A DNA stretch of 64,000 nucleotides from an uncultured Clostridia bacterium (GTDB lineage: Bacteria > Bacillota > Clostridia > Oscillospirales > Acutalibacteraceae). Shown piece by piece: positions 1 through 7,546 of this stretch. Under the pieces are notes generated by a model that was given only the letters and a program-made list of their open reading frames with translations, was not told where the DNA came from and did not search any database. Location: positions 60,313-124,312 of the forward strand of contig CALEJF010000029.1 in NCBI GenBank assembly GCA_937898625.1, in the 5' to 3' direction. Both the position numbers and the translations under genes were made by a program. The stretch's first letter is position 1. Each line of letters starts with the position of its first letter.

Positions 1-22
1 AGCATTGTTTATTTGATGGAAC

Positions 23-42
23 GATGGAGAATTTTCTCCATC
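23..42 (+). terminator. Hairpin upstream of first gene
   Basis: A perfect inverted repeat GATGGAG / CTCCATC with an AATTTT loop, followed by a short pyrimidine stretch. It may end an upstream transcript, but the downstream T-run is poor, so it could equally be a leader structure. Confidence 0.45.
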
Positions 43-90
43 TTCTCATAAGATATTTATATAAAATAAACTTATAAGGAGTGGTACATC

Positions 91-733
91 ATGGGTAATC
101 GTGCAGTAATCACTACTAAAGAAAACTTTGAGAACAACGGAGTTGGAGTTTATTTACATTGGAATGGCGGTTATGATAGCGTGAGTGCTTTCCTTAAATA
201 CTGCGAACTAAAAGAATACCGCTATCCCTAGCAACGATTGCTATGGTTGGGCAAGATTGTGTCAAGTAATTGGAAATTTCTTTGGTGGTACAACTTCCAT
301 TGGAATTGATACAGTAAACAAACTTGATTGTGACAACTGGGATAATGGAGTTTATATCATCGATGGGTGGAAAATTGTTGACCGCAAATATTTCAAAGGC
401 AATGAACAAATGGAATATGATATGGACGAAATGCTTTTGGAAATTGATGCTGCAATGCCAGAAAAAGAGCAGATTGGAGAATATCTAAAAGCAAAAGAAA
501 TTCCAACGGAAGAATTAAAGGTTGGTGATACAGTATTTGTTAAAGAGTTTGATGGAAAATTTATAAAACATAAGGTTATGGGATTTGGAACTGATAAACT
601 TGTAAACGGAACGAATATGAGTGGCAAGCCGTATGTGGACTTGTACGGAGATTATTTTAGCTACGATAAGAATATCAACAACTACATTGTTAGCGAAACT
701 GTGAGGGTTGTAGAGGCTGACACGGAAAAATAA
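91..733 (+). CDS. Conserved phage protein of unknown function, apparently read with a +1 frameshift
   Basis: Starts at ATG 91 behind AAGGAG. The first frame gives 46 residues and stops at TAG 229-231; the protein continues without a break one frame further on (from codon AGC at 230) to 733, about 213 residues in all. The join reads ...EYRYP-SNDCYGWARLCQ..., which matches my memory of this family, common in Firmicute phages and mobile elements, as one continuous chain. The second half is acidic with an SH3-like stretch (about residues 140-165). Either a programmed +1 shift at CCC TAG or a one-base indel explains it. Function unknown. A hairpin at 753-780 follows the gene. Confidence 0.75.
226..232 (+). 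other. Candidate +1 ribosomal frameshift site CCC TAG C
   Basis: Proline codon CCC in the P site next to stop TAG. A one-base forward slip re-pairs the tRNA on CCT and the next codon is AGC, which opens the frame that continues to 733. Proline-codon plus stop is a known layout for +1 shifting; Listeria phage PSA uses it in structural genes. A sequencing or real indel is the alternative. Confidence 0.55.
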
Positions 734-752
734 AACATAGCTATATATAATG

Positions 753-780
753 GGTTGAACGGAAGATTCTCCGTTCAACC
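753..780 (+). terminator. Strong hairpin after the first gene
   Basis: Perfect 11-bp stem GGTTGAACGGA / TCCGTTCAACC around the loop AGATTC, 20 bases after the stop. There is no T-run directly after it, so it may act as a weak terminator or mRNA end protector. The same hairpin-then-promoter arrangement recurs at 4684. Confidence 0.6.
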
Positions 781-820
781 ATACATAGAAAATAAATTTT
801 CAGAAAATTATAAAAACTAC

Positions 821-849
821 TTGACAAAATAGTAAATATATGGTATAAT
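821..849 (+). promoter_or_regulatory. Promoter, vegetative-sigma type
   Basis: TTGACA (821-826), 17 bases, TATAAT (844-849). The preceding AAAAACTAC and the upstream AAAATAAATTTTCAGAA are shared with the promoter at 4734. It drives the run of small genes beginning at 912. Confidence 0.85.
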
Positions 850-911
850 ACAACCAGAAAGAAAGAGATAACAAATAATAATATAAACAACTTTGTACGG
901 AGGATTTAAAA

Positions 912-1172
912 ATGAAAGTATTTGAACTTAGACCTATCAACGGAAGAAAGTCTTTCTATGGAAAGGCAGAAGCAATCGAAAGAGATAACGGAGATATTGA
1001 ATTGAGAAGTTATAGCACGATTGTAGCAAGAATTAGGAATGGAAAATTTGAAAGATTGTGGAGTGGTTATAGTCAGACCACAATGAATCATATCAATTCT
1101 TTTGTTAATACTTTTGGAATTAATGGTGGCGGTAAAGCTTGGTGGGACTCTTTAGAGGTTTATAACTATTAA
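912..1172 (+). CDS. Small conserved phage hypothetical protein
   Basis: 86 residues; ATG preceded by GGAGG. First gene after the promoter at 821. The middle (STIVARIRNGKFERLW, then GYSQTTMNHINSF) is a pattern I remember from Firmicute phage and plasmid proteins, ending with a tryptophan-containing tail. No catalytic motif visible; function unknown. Confidence 0.8.
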   Translation: MKVFELRPINGRKSFYGKAEAIERDNGDIELRSYSTIVARIRNGKFERLWSGYSQTTMNHINSFVNTFGINGGGKAWWDSLEVYNY

Positions 1173-1214
1173 ATATATAAAGATAAAAGAATTATTTTAA
1201 GTGGAGGAAACATT

Positions 1215-1412
1215 ATGAAGGTAAATGTTAGAATGAAAAATCTGCCTAAAGAATTTGATTTTAAGTCAAATGTAAATCCTCTTGGATTGACTTATCACGC
1301 AATAGAAATGGACGAAATATATATTGTATCAACTGATGGAAGCGTATGGGATTTTGACAAACAAGATTTTCATAATCGCTTTGTAAGAAAAGAGTTTGTA
1401 GTCTGTAATTAA
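1215..1412 (+). CDS. Small hypothetical protein
   Basis: 65 residues, ATG behind GTGGAGG within a TTAAAA/TTTTAA box. Beta-rich looking sequence (EIYIVSTDGSVWDF). Not recognised; second gene of the run that starts at 912. Confidence 0.7.
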   Translation: MKVNVRMKNLPKEFDFKSNVNPLGLTYHAIEMDEIYIVSTDGSVWDFDKQDFHNRFVRKEFVVCN

Positions 1413-1442
1413 AAATGTAATTTTATAGGGAGGTAAATTGTT

Positions 1443-1784
1443 ATGTATGTAAACATTGATAATAGTAGGGCAGTAGATATGTTGCTTGAAAGATTGGAGT
1501 ATTGGACGGACGATGTAACCACATATCGCCTGTATGAGGCAATGTATGAAGATTATGTTGATGGCGGTGTGTTTGATGGTGGAGATTTTGATGTAATGGC
1601 TATTGTCGATAATGACTATGTAAACTGGTGTACTGTCATTAGCGAAGGTGACGAAGCATACGAAGATATTAAGAAGTTGTATGATGAACAAGGTTGCGGA
1701 GATATTTCTTGTGAGGACGAACTGAATCACGGATATAGTTATATTGAAGCAGAATATGATGATTGTTTCCTTGTAAGAAGTTAA
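1443..1784 (+). CDS. Acidic small hypothetical protein
   Basis: 113 residues, rich in Asp, Glu and Tyr (DGGVFDGGDFDVMAIVD). Start ATG behind GGGAGG. The strong negative charge is the kind seen in DNA-mimic phage proteins, but that is only a charge argument. Not recognised. Confidence 0.75.
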   Translation: MYVNIDNSRAVDMLLERLEYWTDDVTTYRLYEAMYEDYVDGGVFDGGDFDVMAIVDNDYVNWCTVISEGDEAYEDIKKLYDEQGCGDISCEDELNHGYSYIEAEYDDCFLVRS

Positions 1785-1828
1785 GACATAAAGATATAAA
1801 AGGATAATTTTAAGTGGAGGATTTAAGT

Positions 1829-2053
1829 ATGAAAATTAAAAAGAATATTACAATTAACCTTAGTGAAGATGAAGTTAAGGATATTATTGCAAAGCATCTT
1901 AATGAAGAAGGATATAGAGTATCGGCTGAGCATATTGAACTTTCCGTTGGAAAGAAATACACGGAAGATTACGATGAAAGATTCCAGAACGAAGTATTGT
2001 ATTTCAAGGGTTGTACCGCCTTGTTAGTGCAAGGTGTGGATTGTGAAGCTTAA
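1829..2053 (+). CDS. Small conserved phage hypothetical protein
   Basis: 74 residues. ATG 1829 is chosen over the GTG at 1814 because GGAGG lies at 1816-1820, correctly spaced for 1829. Layout: a beta strand (KNITINLS), helix (EDEVKDIIAKHL), strand and a C-terminal FKGCTALLV. Resembles short phage proteins I have seen; function unknown. Confidence 0.75.
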   Translation: MKIKKNITINLSEDEVKDIIAKHLNEEGYRVSAEHIELSVGKKYTEDYDERFQNEVLYFKGCTALLVQGVDCEA

Positions 2054-2080
2054 AATGATAATTTAAGTGGGGGATAGCAT

Positions 2081-2302
2081 ATGGAGATTCTTGTTAAAGG
2101 AACTTTTAGTGAACACGGGAATTGCAAAGAGGTAGGTCTTGTTAAAACCCTTGGAGTGTATGCTGTTATTACGGCTAAAAATACCGATACAAATCACATT
2201 GATATTGATGTTAATCCTAATTTCACTTGCGATTTGATGGAAGCACTACATATATATGAACAAGCTACTGGGTGTGATTTGACAGAATATATTAAACGAT
2301 AA
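2081..2302 (+). CDS. Small hypothetical protein
   Basis: 73 residues; ATG behind GTGGGGG. No recognisable motif. Lies 27 bases after the previous gene with a slightly degenerate intergenic box between. Confidence 0.7.
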   Translation: MEILVKGTFSEHGNCKEVGLVKTLGVYAVITAKNTDTNHIDIDVNPNFTCDLMEALHIYEQATGCDLTEYIKR

Positions 2303-2329
2303 AATGACGATTTTAAAGGGAGATTTAAT

Positions 2330-2782
2330 ATGAGTGTTAATAGATTTAGACTTGGACATGTTTGGGATTGTACCGAAATTTTTAAGCAAAAGGTAAATAA
2401 TGGAGAAGTTGTTGGAGTTGGTAAGGGAGATGAAATGATTTATAGACATGGATATTTCATCATTTATGATGTATTGGATTTTCATGTTTATAGAGTACAA
2501 GTTGGAATTAATGCAGAGTATGAAGATGAGCCGAGAACAAAAATTGTTGAGCAATGGGATGTTCCCAAAGAAGATGTGCTTGATGAATTAGATGTGTATG
2601 ATTATGAAGATGTAAGAACCGCCTTTGATAACTTGGAAGAAATCAGCATTAAAGAGATTGTGAACGCAATTATTGAACTGGATTGTTTTGATAATGACCG
2701 TGTAGAGGAATATCGTTATGATACCTCGTTGGAAGAAATTTATGCAGACATTGATGGTGGATATGGTATAACAAAGCTTTAA
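2330..2782 (+). CDS. Hypothetical protein
   Basis: 150 residues, acidic C-terminal half, many Asp and Tyr. Begins MSVNRFRLGHVWDCTE; the middle (YFIIYDVLDFHVYRVQVG) looks like a small beta sheet. Not recognised. Confidence 0.75.
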   Translation: MSVNRFRLGHVWDCTEIFKQKVNNGEVVGVGKGDEMIYRHGYFIIYDVLDFHVYRVQVGINAEYEDEPRTKIVEQWDVPKEDVLDELDVYDYEDVRTAFDNLEEISIKEIVNAIIELDCFDNDRVEEYRYDTSLEEIYADIDGGYGITKL

Positions 2783-2811
2783 AAGAGAAACGATTTTAAG
2801 AGGTGTATTGT

Positions 2812-3015
2812 ATGGCATATATAAGACATAAAATTGGTTTTGGTGTGGGTGAGATTGCTATTACATCGAGAGTAGTAGAAAGCCTTGGCGGATATTTTGA
2901 AAAGGGTACTGTTGTAGAAATTGTTGGTGTTTCTGACAGAGGATACGATTTGCAAGACGAATACGGAAATAGAATTATTGAAACTGGTTTTGATAGTGTG
3001 GAATGTATTCTATAA
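2812..3015 (+). CDS. Small SH3-like beta-barrel protein, unknown role
   Basis: 67 residues from ATG 2812 (GTG 2803 lies too close to AAGAGG). The run FEKGTVVEIVGVSDRGYDLQ has the alternating strand pattern of small SH3/KOW-like barrels common among phage accessory proteins. Function not predictable. Confidence 0.7.
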   Translation: MAYIRHKIGFGVGEIAITSRVVESLGGYFEKGTVVEIVGVSDRGYDLQDEYGNRIIETGFDSVECIL

Positions 3016-3038
3016 AGCAATATTAAGAGGTTTTAATT

Positions 3039-3338
3039 ATGAAAGTTATAAAAGAAAATAAATTTTCAAATATATTTCCTATGCAAATTAAGTGTGAAAG
3101 AGTTGTAGACGGATATGGATTTTCATACGGAAAAGAAAAGGATTTTTGTGGTAGTGAACTTGAAATTGTTGCAGAGGATATTAAGAAACATAAATGGTTT
3201 AAGTACCCAGACTATGATGGTGTTGATTATGGTGTTATCTGTCCTGTCTGTGGAAAATTTATCGTTATAAATGAAGGAGAAATCCCTAATAAGATATTAG
3301 ACAATGCCGAAGAAGTTAAATTAAACACGGGTTTTTAG
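3039..3338 (+). CDS. Zinc-ribbon hypothetical protein
   Basis: 99 residues. Cysteines at KCERV, DFCGSELE and CPVCGKF suggest a zinc-binding ribbon; a Tyr/Asp-rich linker (YPDYDGVDYG) sits before the CPVCG knuckle. Typical of the small zinc proteins that fill this genome. Partner unknown. Its stop overlaps the ribosome-site region of the next gene. Confidence 0.7.
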   Translation: MKVIKENKFSNIFPMQIKCERVVDGYGFSYGKEKDFCGSELEIVAEDIKKHKWFKYPDYDGVDYGVICPVCGKFIVINEGEIPNKILDNAEEVKLNTGF

Positions 3339-3349
3339 TGGAGGTAAAA

Positions 3350-3568
3350 ATGAAAGTTGAATTTTGCAACAAGAAATTTGCAGAAATTAAAAGTGGTGGG
3401 GTGTTTGTTTGTACTCCAAATAGTGAAACTCTTATTATGAAAATTAATCCTTGTAAAGAAGGCGAAAAAAGTGTAAATGCGGTTCGTTTGTGTGATGGTC
3501 AATTGTTTCAACTTGACGAAATAGATGAGGTGTATCCAGTAAATTGTTATATTATGCGTAATGCGTAA
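3350..3568 (+). CDS. Small conserved phage hypothetical protein
   Basis: 72 residues. Start ATG 3350 behind GTGGAGG, only 11 bases after the previous stop. Beta-rich sequence with NAVRLCDGQLFQLDE, a pattern I recall from phage proteins of no known function. Confidence 0.7.
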   Translation: MKVEFCNKKFAEIKSGGVFVCTPNSETLIMKINPCKEGEKSVNAVRLCDGQLFQLDEIDEVYPVNCYIMRNA

Positions 3569-3610
3569 CCATATAAAAGAGTGATTTTAAGATGATTGGG
3601 GGTAACAACT

Positions 3611-3985
3611 ATGAAATGGTATGAAACCGATGAAATGCAATGGTGTAGAAAAAGAGAAGATGTGGAGCGAGCATATGACTTTGTTCAAGTTGTTTGGTTA
3701 GATACTGTGGAAGGTGACGAAGGTTATCCAAATAAAGAATATACAGTTGTTACTGGAAGCGTTTATCTTAATGACTATACTGATGAAGATATTGAAATGG
3801 AAATTTGCGGTTACTATGATTCTATTAAACAGATGTGTGAATCGTATGACATTCCATTTGAATGTTGGAAAGAGTTGGATGGTATCATTGCGGAATGTAT
3901 TTTTGAATCTTGGGAAAACTTTGATTCTCATGGAATGTATACAAAGGAAGATGCAATTAAATTTGCAAAAGAGCAGATGAACTAA
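3611..3985 (+). CDS. Acidic hypothetical protein
   Basis: 124 residues; ATG 3611 chosen over TTG 3596, which overlaps the GGGGG ribosome site. Tryptophan- and acid-rich; alternating strand and helix character. Not recognised. Confidence 0.75.
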   Translation: MKWYETDEMQWCRKREDVERAYDFVQVVWLDTVEGDEGYPNKEYTVVTGSVYLNDYTDEDIEMEICGYYDSIKQMCESYDIPFECWKELDGIIAECIFESWENFDSHGMYTKEDAIKFAKEQMN

Positions 3986-3999
3986 TAAGGATATATGAT

Positions 4000-4323
4000 A
4001 TGAATGATGGAATAAAAATTACTATCGAAGAATGGGCAGGAGATAATAACATTGAAATTAGCAATGAGCAGATAGAAGAATTGGCTTATGCAATAGATGT
4101 TGCTTATGATATGAGTATGCCGTTGGGTTATGGTGTAGGACAGATAGAATCAAAAGAAAAGAGTGAAATAAAGCAATTAAAGACGCAGATTGATTTGTTG
4201 GAAAGATATATCAAGTCAAAAGGATATAACATAATCTTGCACGATAACGAGATTACAAGGAGTTATATGGTGAACTATTCCGATTGGGATAGAAGTGTTA
4301 TGGAACATGAAACTTTTAGATAA
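4000..4323 (+). CDS. Hypothetical coiled-coil protein
   Basis: 107 residues. A heptad-like stretch about residues 52-75 (KSEIKQLKTQIDLLERYIK) predicts a coiled coil, so probably oligomeric. ATG behind AAGGA, 14 bases after the previous gene. Function unknown. Confidence 0.75.
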   Translation: MNDGIKITIEEWAGDNNIEISNEQIEELAYAIDVAYDMSMPLGYGVGQIESKEKSEIKQLKTQIDLLERYIKSKGYNIILHDNEITRSYMVNYSDWDRSVMEHETFR

Positions 4324-4352
4324 TAAAAGTGTAGTTTTAAGCGGAGGATTAT

Positions 4353-4478
4353 ATGAAGCAAGTTAAATGTCCTAAATGTGGACTTGTTCATGAAACATGG
4401 AATGCGGTTTTGCAATGGAGATGTCCAAAGTGCAAAATGTGGATTAAGGTTGATAGAATTGGCAGACCGATAAAATAA
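4353..4478 (+). CDS. Very small zinc-ribbon protein
   Basis: 41 residues, MKQVKCPKCGLVH... then CPKCKMW: two CPxC knuckles 18 residues apart, a minimal zinc ribbon. Start ATG behind GCGGAGG and an intact intergenic box. Probably a nucleic-acid or protein contact module; no specific role visible. Confidence 0.7.
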   Translation: MKQVKCPKCGLVHETWNAVLQWRCPKCKMWIKVDRIGRPIK

Positions 4479-4502
4479 TGATTTTAGACGGAGGATTTAG
4501 TT

Positions 4503-4682
4503 ATGGAAAAAGTAAAAATTGTTTTGACTTGCCCTAATTGTGGAGATTCCAATTGGGTTAGATTGAACGCTGGTGAGTTTGAATGTTTGGCTTGTGGCGA
4601 CATTTATACACCTGAAGATATGTGTAGTGAAGAAAAGGAATTTTATATGGACTTGCTTATGGAACAGCAAGAACAGATGTAA
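4503..4682 (+). CDS. Small zinc-ribbon protein
   Basis: 59 residues with CPNCG and CLACG knuckles (residues 10-13 and 28-31) followed by an acidic helix ending EQQEQM. Preceded by GACGGAGG. Second of two consecutive zinc ribbons; last gene of this transcription unit, followed by a hairpin. Confidence 0.7.
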   Translation: MEKVKIVLTCPNCGDSNWVRLNAGEFECLACGDIYTPEDMCSEEKEFYMDLLMEQQEQM

Positions 4683-4683
4683 A

Positions 4684-4701
4684 TGTACTTGTTCAAGTAC
4701 A
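4684..4701 (+). terminator. Hairpin after zinc-ribbon gene
   Basis: Perfect palindrome TGTACTTG-TT-CAAGTACA directly after the stop. No T-run. Together with the promoter that follows it repeats the arrangement seen at 753-849. Confidence 0.5.
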
Positions 4702-4733
4702 AAATAAATTTTCAGAATTTTCTAAAAAACTAC

Positions 4734-4762
4734 TTGACAAATGGAAATTATTGTGATATAAT
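4734..4762 (+). promoter_or_regulatory. Promoter, vegetative-sigma type
   Basis: TTGACA (4734-4739), 17 bases, TATAAT (4757-4762). Upstream AAAATAAATTTTCAG and AAAAACTAC match the promoter at 821 nearly base for base, so these look like copies of one phage promoter cassette. Confidence 0.85.
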
Positions 4763-4811
4763 ATAGGTGTAAAGAAGAGATAGAAACCTAAATCTTAATG
4801 GAGGAAACACT

Positions 4812-5117
4812 ATGAAACTGAACGCAAAAGGCAATGAACTGTATGATATTTGGTGGCAGAACTATTGCAAGGAAAACGATAAGCTTGGTGGAAATTCTGC
4901 AAACGGAGATTTTGTAGAAGGTTGGTCTATCATTGACAATACGGATTATATCACAAATATCACAGACGAATGTGGCTTGTTGATTTTTGGATATGAAGAA
5001 GCTGCTGTTGAAGTTGTAGAAGAATGGATTAATGATTGTGGAAATGAAAAGTTTAGTCCTTTTGATTTTACATATGAAGATATTAAGAATGAACTGTTGA
5101 AGTATTTTGAAGTTTAA
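4812..5117 (+). CDS. Hypothetical protein
   Basis: 101 residues, first gene after the promoter at 4734; ATG behind GGAGG. Acidic, mixed helix and strand. Not recognised. Confidence 0.75.
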   Translation: MKLNAKGNELYDIWWQNYCKENDKLGGNSANGDFVEGWSIIDNTDYITNITDECGLLIFGYEEAAVEVVEEWINDCGNEKFSPFDFTYEDIKNELLKYFEV

Positions 5118-5147
5118 TAATCATAAGGTTATATGGAGGAAAACATT

Positions 5148-5402
5148 ATGTTTAATAACAATGAAAAGAAATTTATTGAAATCATTGAAGAAGCAAAGAG
5201 ATATGTTAAGGGTGAATTGGAACTTGATTGCTTTGATGGAAAGTGGTTTGCAATGGATTATAGAGAAGATTTGGGCGGTGCTATTGACATTGAAGCAAAA
5301 CAGTACAACAAGCCTTTGATTACAGACGAAGAAGCAGAAAAGAACGGCATTGATATTATCAAGTGTTGTAATGAATGTGACATTTATTATGTGGGACATT
5401 AA
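5148..5402 (+). CDS. Hypothetical protein
   Basis: 84 residues. ATG 5148 chosen because GGAGG is at 5135-5139; the ATG at 5133 overlaps it. N-terminal helix (FIEIIEEAKRYVKGELEL), C-terminal CCNECD. Function unknown. Confidence 0.7.
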   Translation: MFNNNEKKFIEIIEEAKRYVKGELELDCFDGKWFAMDYREDLGGAIDIEAKQYNKPLITDEEAEKNGIDIIKCCNECDIYYVGH

Positions 5403-5433
5403 TTAAAAACACAATTTTAAGAGGTAAATGTAT

Positions 5434-5643
5434 ATGAAGACAAGAACACATTTTAAGTTGTCTGGAAAAGGCATTGTGCATTGTTGGTGTGGTGCTCTTG
5501 TAGATTTTGTGGAAGATATAAATGAATTTATCATTCCAATTTTGGAAGATAGTATCACGGCTGAATTTAATGAAACACAGATAACTGTTTATGCGTATGA
5601 CAATGAGAAAAGTATTTACAAAAGATTTTGGGAAGCATTGTAA
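5434..5643 (+). CDS. Small hypothetical protein
   Basis: 69 residues; ATG 5434 has better spacing from AAGAGG than ATG 5428. Contains HCWCGALVDF near the start. Not recognised. Confidence 0.65.
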   Translation: MKTRTHFKLSGKGIVHCWCGALVDFVEDINEFIIPILEDSITAEFNETQITVYAYDNEKSIYKRFWEAL

Positions 5644-5670
5644 TTAAAATGCAATTTTAAGAGGTAAATT

Positions 5671-5829
5671 ATGTTAGTGTTATATATATTACTTGGAATT
5701 TGGCTTGCAATATTCCTATTTGCTTCATATCACGCAATTATAAATGGATACACGGTGGCAGAGTGGGCAACTGGAATTTGTTTGTGGATGTTAGCAATGT
5801 TTTTAGTTGGAATAAAAATGTTTAGATAA
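5671..5829 (+). CDS. Small membrane protein with two transmembrane segments
   Basis: 52 residues: hydrophobic segment 2-18, a polar turn (HAIINGYTVAEWA), then a second hydrophobic segment 35-48. Preceded by a nearly perfect TTAAAAT/ATTTTAA box and AAGAGG. Might be a host-membrane factor or holin-like protein; no way to tell. Confidence 0.65.
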   Translation: MLVLYILLGIWLAIFLFASYHAIINGYTVAEWATGICLWMLAMFLVGIKMFR

Positions 5830-5861
5830 TAAAAACAAGATTTTATAAGAGGTAAATATAT

Positions 5862-6107
5862 ATGAATAACAATAAATGTTTTGTGGTTATTTGTAATAGT
5901 TATAGTGGCGATGATAGTGTATCGGTGTTTTGGAATGAGGCAGATGCCTATAAATGTATGATTGAAGAGATGGAAACGGAAATTGCTAACTTGCAGAATA
6001 GTGGATATAAATTTGTGTCGGCAGAAAATGATATTAGTGCGGAACTTTATGTTCCAGACAGCGATATTTATTTTGATTGGAATATTGCAGAAACCACTAT
6101 TAGATAA
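5862..6107 (+). CDS. Small hypothetical protein
   Basis: 81 residues starting with a beta strand (CFVVICNSYSGDDSVSVF), then a helix with a short heptad run (KCMIEEMETEIANLQ). Preceded by an intergenic box. Not recognised. Confidence 0.7.
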   Translation: MNNNKCFVVICNSYSGDDSVSVFWNEADAYKCMIEEMETEIANLQNSGYKFVSAENDISAELYVPDSDIYFDWNIAETTIR

Positions 6108-6140
6108 CGATTTAAAACAAGGCTTAAAGATGGTGTAAAT

Positions 6141-6308
6141 ATGAATTTTAGAATTAAAATTATAGATAAATACGGAAGAGATGTTACAAAAAATAACGAT
6201 TGGTATATCGACACAGACGGAACATTGTGTTTTGAAACAGATGATATTGATATGCCAATACAAGCAGCAGACAAAGATTTTAGATATGAAATAATTGTTA
6301 GCAATTAA
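6141..6308 (+). CDS. Small protein with YopX-like N-terminal module
   Basis: 55 residues. Begins with a beta hairpin pattern ...FRIKIIDKYGRDVT... and ...TDGTLCFE that is shared in outline with the proteins at 28097 and 37137. Looks like a stand-alone copy of the N-terminal module found in YopX-type phage proteins. Weak ribosome site (GATGGTG). Confidence 0.6.
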   Translation: MNFRIKIIDKYGRDVTKNNDWYIDTDGTLCFETDDIDMPIQAADKDFRYEIIVSN

Positions 6309-6328
6309 AAAAATATGCGGAGGAAGTT

Positions 6329-6466
6329 ATGTTTAGTGAGAGCGAGATTAAATATAAGATAGACGAAGCTATTCAACTTGCTATGTATTATACAAACAAA
6401 GAACATTGGGACGCATTAATAGAAGTACAAGGAAGATTATATGAAGAGTTTGGAATCGTAGATTAA
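6329..6466 (+). CDS. Very small helical hypothetical protein
   Basis: 45 residues, predicted mostly helical, acidic. ATG behind GGAGGA. Not recognised. Confidence 0.6.
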   Translation: MFSESEIKYKIDEAIQLAMYYTNKEHWDALIEVQGRLYEEFGIVD

Positions 6467-6480
6467 ATAGGGGTGTTACA

Positions 6481-6639
6481 ATGGAAGTTTTACAGTATGT
6501 ACTCAATGTTGAAATTAAGGGCGAAGAATACAATGTGTATGATACAAAAAGATTAATTGAAGAAGCATTAAGAGAAAAAGGAATTGTATGTAATTTTCTT
6601 ATGTATAACGGAAATGTAACAGATTGGTATAGCAATTAA
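6481..6639 (+). CDS. Small hypothetical protein
   Basis: 52 residues; ATG behind GGGGTG, 14 bases after the previous gene. Strand-helix pattern. Not recognised. Confidence 0.6.
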   Translation: MEVLQYVLNVEIKGEEYNVYDTKRLIEEALREKGIVCNFLMYNGNVTDWYSN

Positions 6640-6667
6640 AATATAATGTTTCAAGAGGTGATGTTAT

Positions 6668-6883
6668 ATGACAATTCAAGATTTGATTGAACAATTTGAA
6701 ATTCAAGGTGCGTATTGCATTAAGAGATGGATTGAAAAAGATAATGATTATGTAATTCTTATAAAAGGCAATTATTTTGAGTGTGAATATGGCGTCTTTG
6801 AACATATAAACAAAGCGGTATTAAATGCCAAAGTTGCCTATATGTATGCAGTTGACGATGTGTTAAATATCGAAGTAGAGTAA
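6668..6883 (+). CDS. Small conserved phage hypothetical protein
   Basis: 71 residues. The pattern TIQDLIEQFEIQGAYCIKRW, then YMYAVDDVLNIEVE at the end, is one I recall from many phages of Clostridia and their prophages. Function unknown; probably a small globular protein. Confidence 0.8.
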   Translation: MTIQDLIEQFEIQGAYCIKRWIEKDNDYVILIKGNYFECEYGVFEHINKAVLNAKVAYMYAVDDVLNIEVE

Positions 6884-6918
6884 CCACATAAAATCTGGAT
6901 TTTAAAATGGAGAATATA

Positions 6919-7041
6919 ATGGATTATAGAATTGTTAGCAATCATGGACATTATGAAGTATACATTGACGGAAAATTTTTCTGTTCCGCAGATACGATTA
7001 CAGAAGCAATACACGAAGTAGTAGACGATTGCTTGAATTGA
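6919..7041 (+). CDS. Very small conserved phage protein
   Basis: 40 residues: RIVSNHGHYEVYIDGKFFCS then ADT-TEAIHE. The strand-strand-helix outline with YIDGKFFCSAD is common in Firmicute phages. Function unknown. Last gene before the promoter at 7074. Confidence 0.7.
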   Translation: MDYRIVSNHGHYEVYIDGKFFCSADTITEAIHEVVDDCLN

Positions 7042-7073
7042 ATGAAAATGTTATCTATAAGAATTAAAACTAC

Positions 7074-7102
7074 TTGACGAAATAGTTTTTATATGGTAGA
7101 AT
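7074..7102 (+). promoter_or_regulatory. Promoter, vegetative-sigma type
   Basis: TTGACG (7074-7079), 17 bases, TAGAAT (7097-7102), preceded by AAAACTAC as in the promoters at 821, 4734 and 9116. Spacer ends ATATGG as in those at 821 and 53413. Confidence 0.8.
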
Positions 7103-7149
7103 GTAACTGAGGATGGGGAATAGACACTAAACCAAAGGAAGTGTTTATA

Positions 7150-7479
7150 ATGAGAGAGCTTAAAATGAATGTGGTTGAAACAGTTGGTTATGCAGTTACA
7201 GTGGATGTTGAAGGTAATGTTGGTGAATATGCGGAAAGTTTTCTCCATATCTTTAACAATGTAAGAGAAAGCAAAGAGTTACTAAAAATCAAAAACTATT
7301 ATGATAGTAACGATGTGACAGTTTATTGTGAATTTGAAGCAAAAGAGGCATTGATTAAGTACTTGAAGATGTTTGGGAAAATTACAAGTTGTGAAAAGGT
7401 TTTGCTATACCAGTTAGAAGAACCAGATTATGATATTAACAAGTATGACGATGCTATTGTAATTCCAGACTTTGACTGA
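7150..7479 (+). CDS. Hypothetical protein
   Basis: 109 residues, ATG 7150 behind AAAGGAAG. A beta-rich first half (VGYAVTVDVEGNVGEY) and a helix-strand second half. Sole gene of its unit: promoter at 7074, terminator at 7479. Not recognised. Confidence 0.75.
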   Translation: MRELKMNVVETVGYAVTVDVEGNVGEYAESFLHIFNNVRESKELLKIKNYYDSNDVTVYCEFEAKEALIKYLKMFGKITSCEKVLLYQLEEPDYDINKYDDAIVIPDFD

Positions 7480-7500
7480 AAGCGGTAACTGACCGCTTTT
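7479..7500 (+). terminator. Rho-independent terminator
   Basis: AAAGCGGT / ACCGCTTTT stem with loop AACTG and a four-T run, starting at the stop codon of the preceding gene. One of the clearest terminators in the window. Confidence 0.8.
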
Positions 7501-7546
7501 ATGGGAATACAACTATTAAATATATACCATTAAGGGAGTTGATACT

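Larger units (their letters stand above)
1181..6915 (+). repeat. Intergenic box family, first cluster (TTAAAA-N6-TTTTAAG)
   Basis: Between most genes of this stretch sits an imperfect dyad (T)TAAAA, about six variable bases, TTTTAAG or TTTTA, then AGAGG or GGAGG and the next ATG. Clear copies precede the genes at 1215, 1443, 1829, 2330, 4353, 4503, 5434, 5671 and 5862; 5644-5661 is a near-perfect palindrome. The left arm often contains the stop codon of the gene before. Central bases differ in each copy. Degenerate copies lie before 2812, 3039, 6141 and 6668. Confidence 0.8.

Noticed and set aside
226..232. Stop-codon reassignment (TAG read as amino acid)
   Set aside because: Large conserved genes hold no in-frame stops, TAG ends other genes (13585, 29215, 31814), and the first gene needs a change of frame, not read-through.
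3714..3980. Second + strand frame inside a hypothetical gene
   Set aside because: No ribosome site and hydrophobic out-of-frame composition; the 3611-3985 frame has proper spacing.
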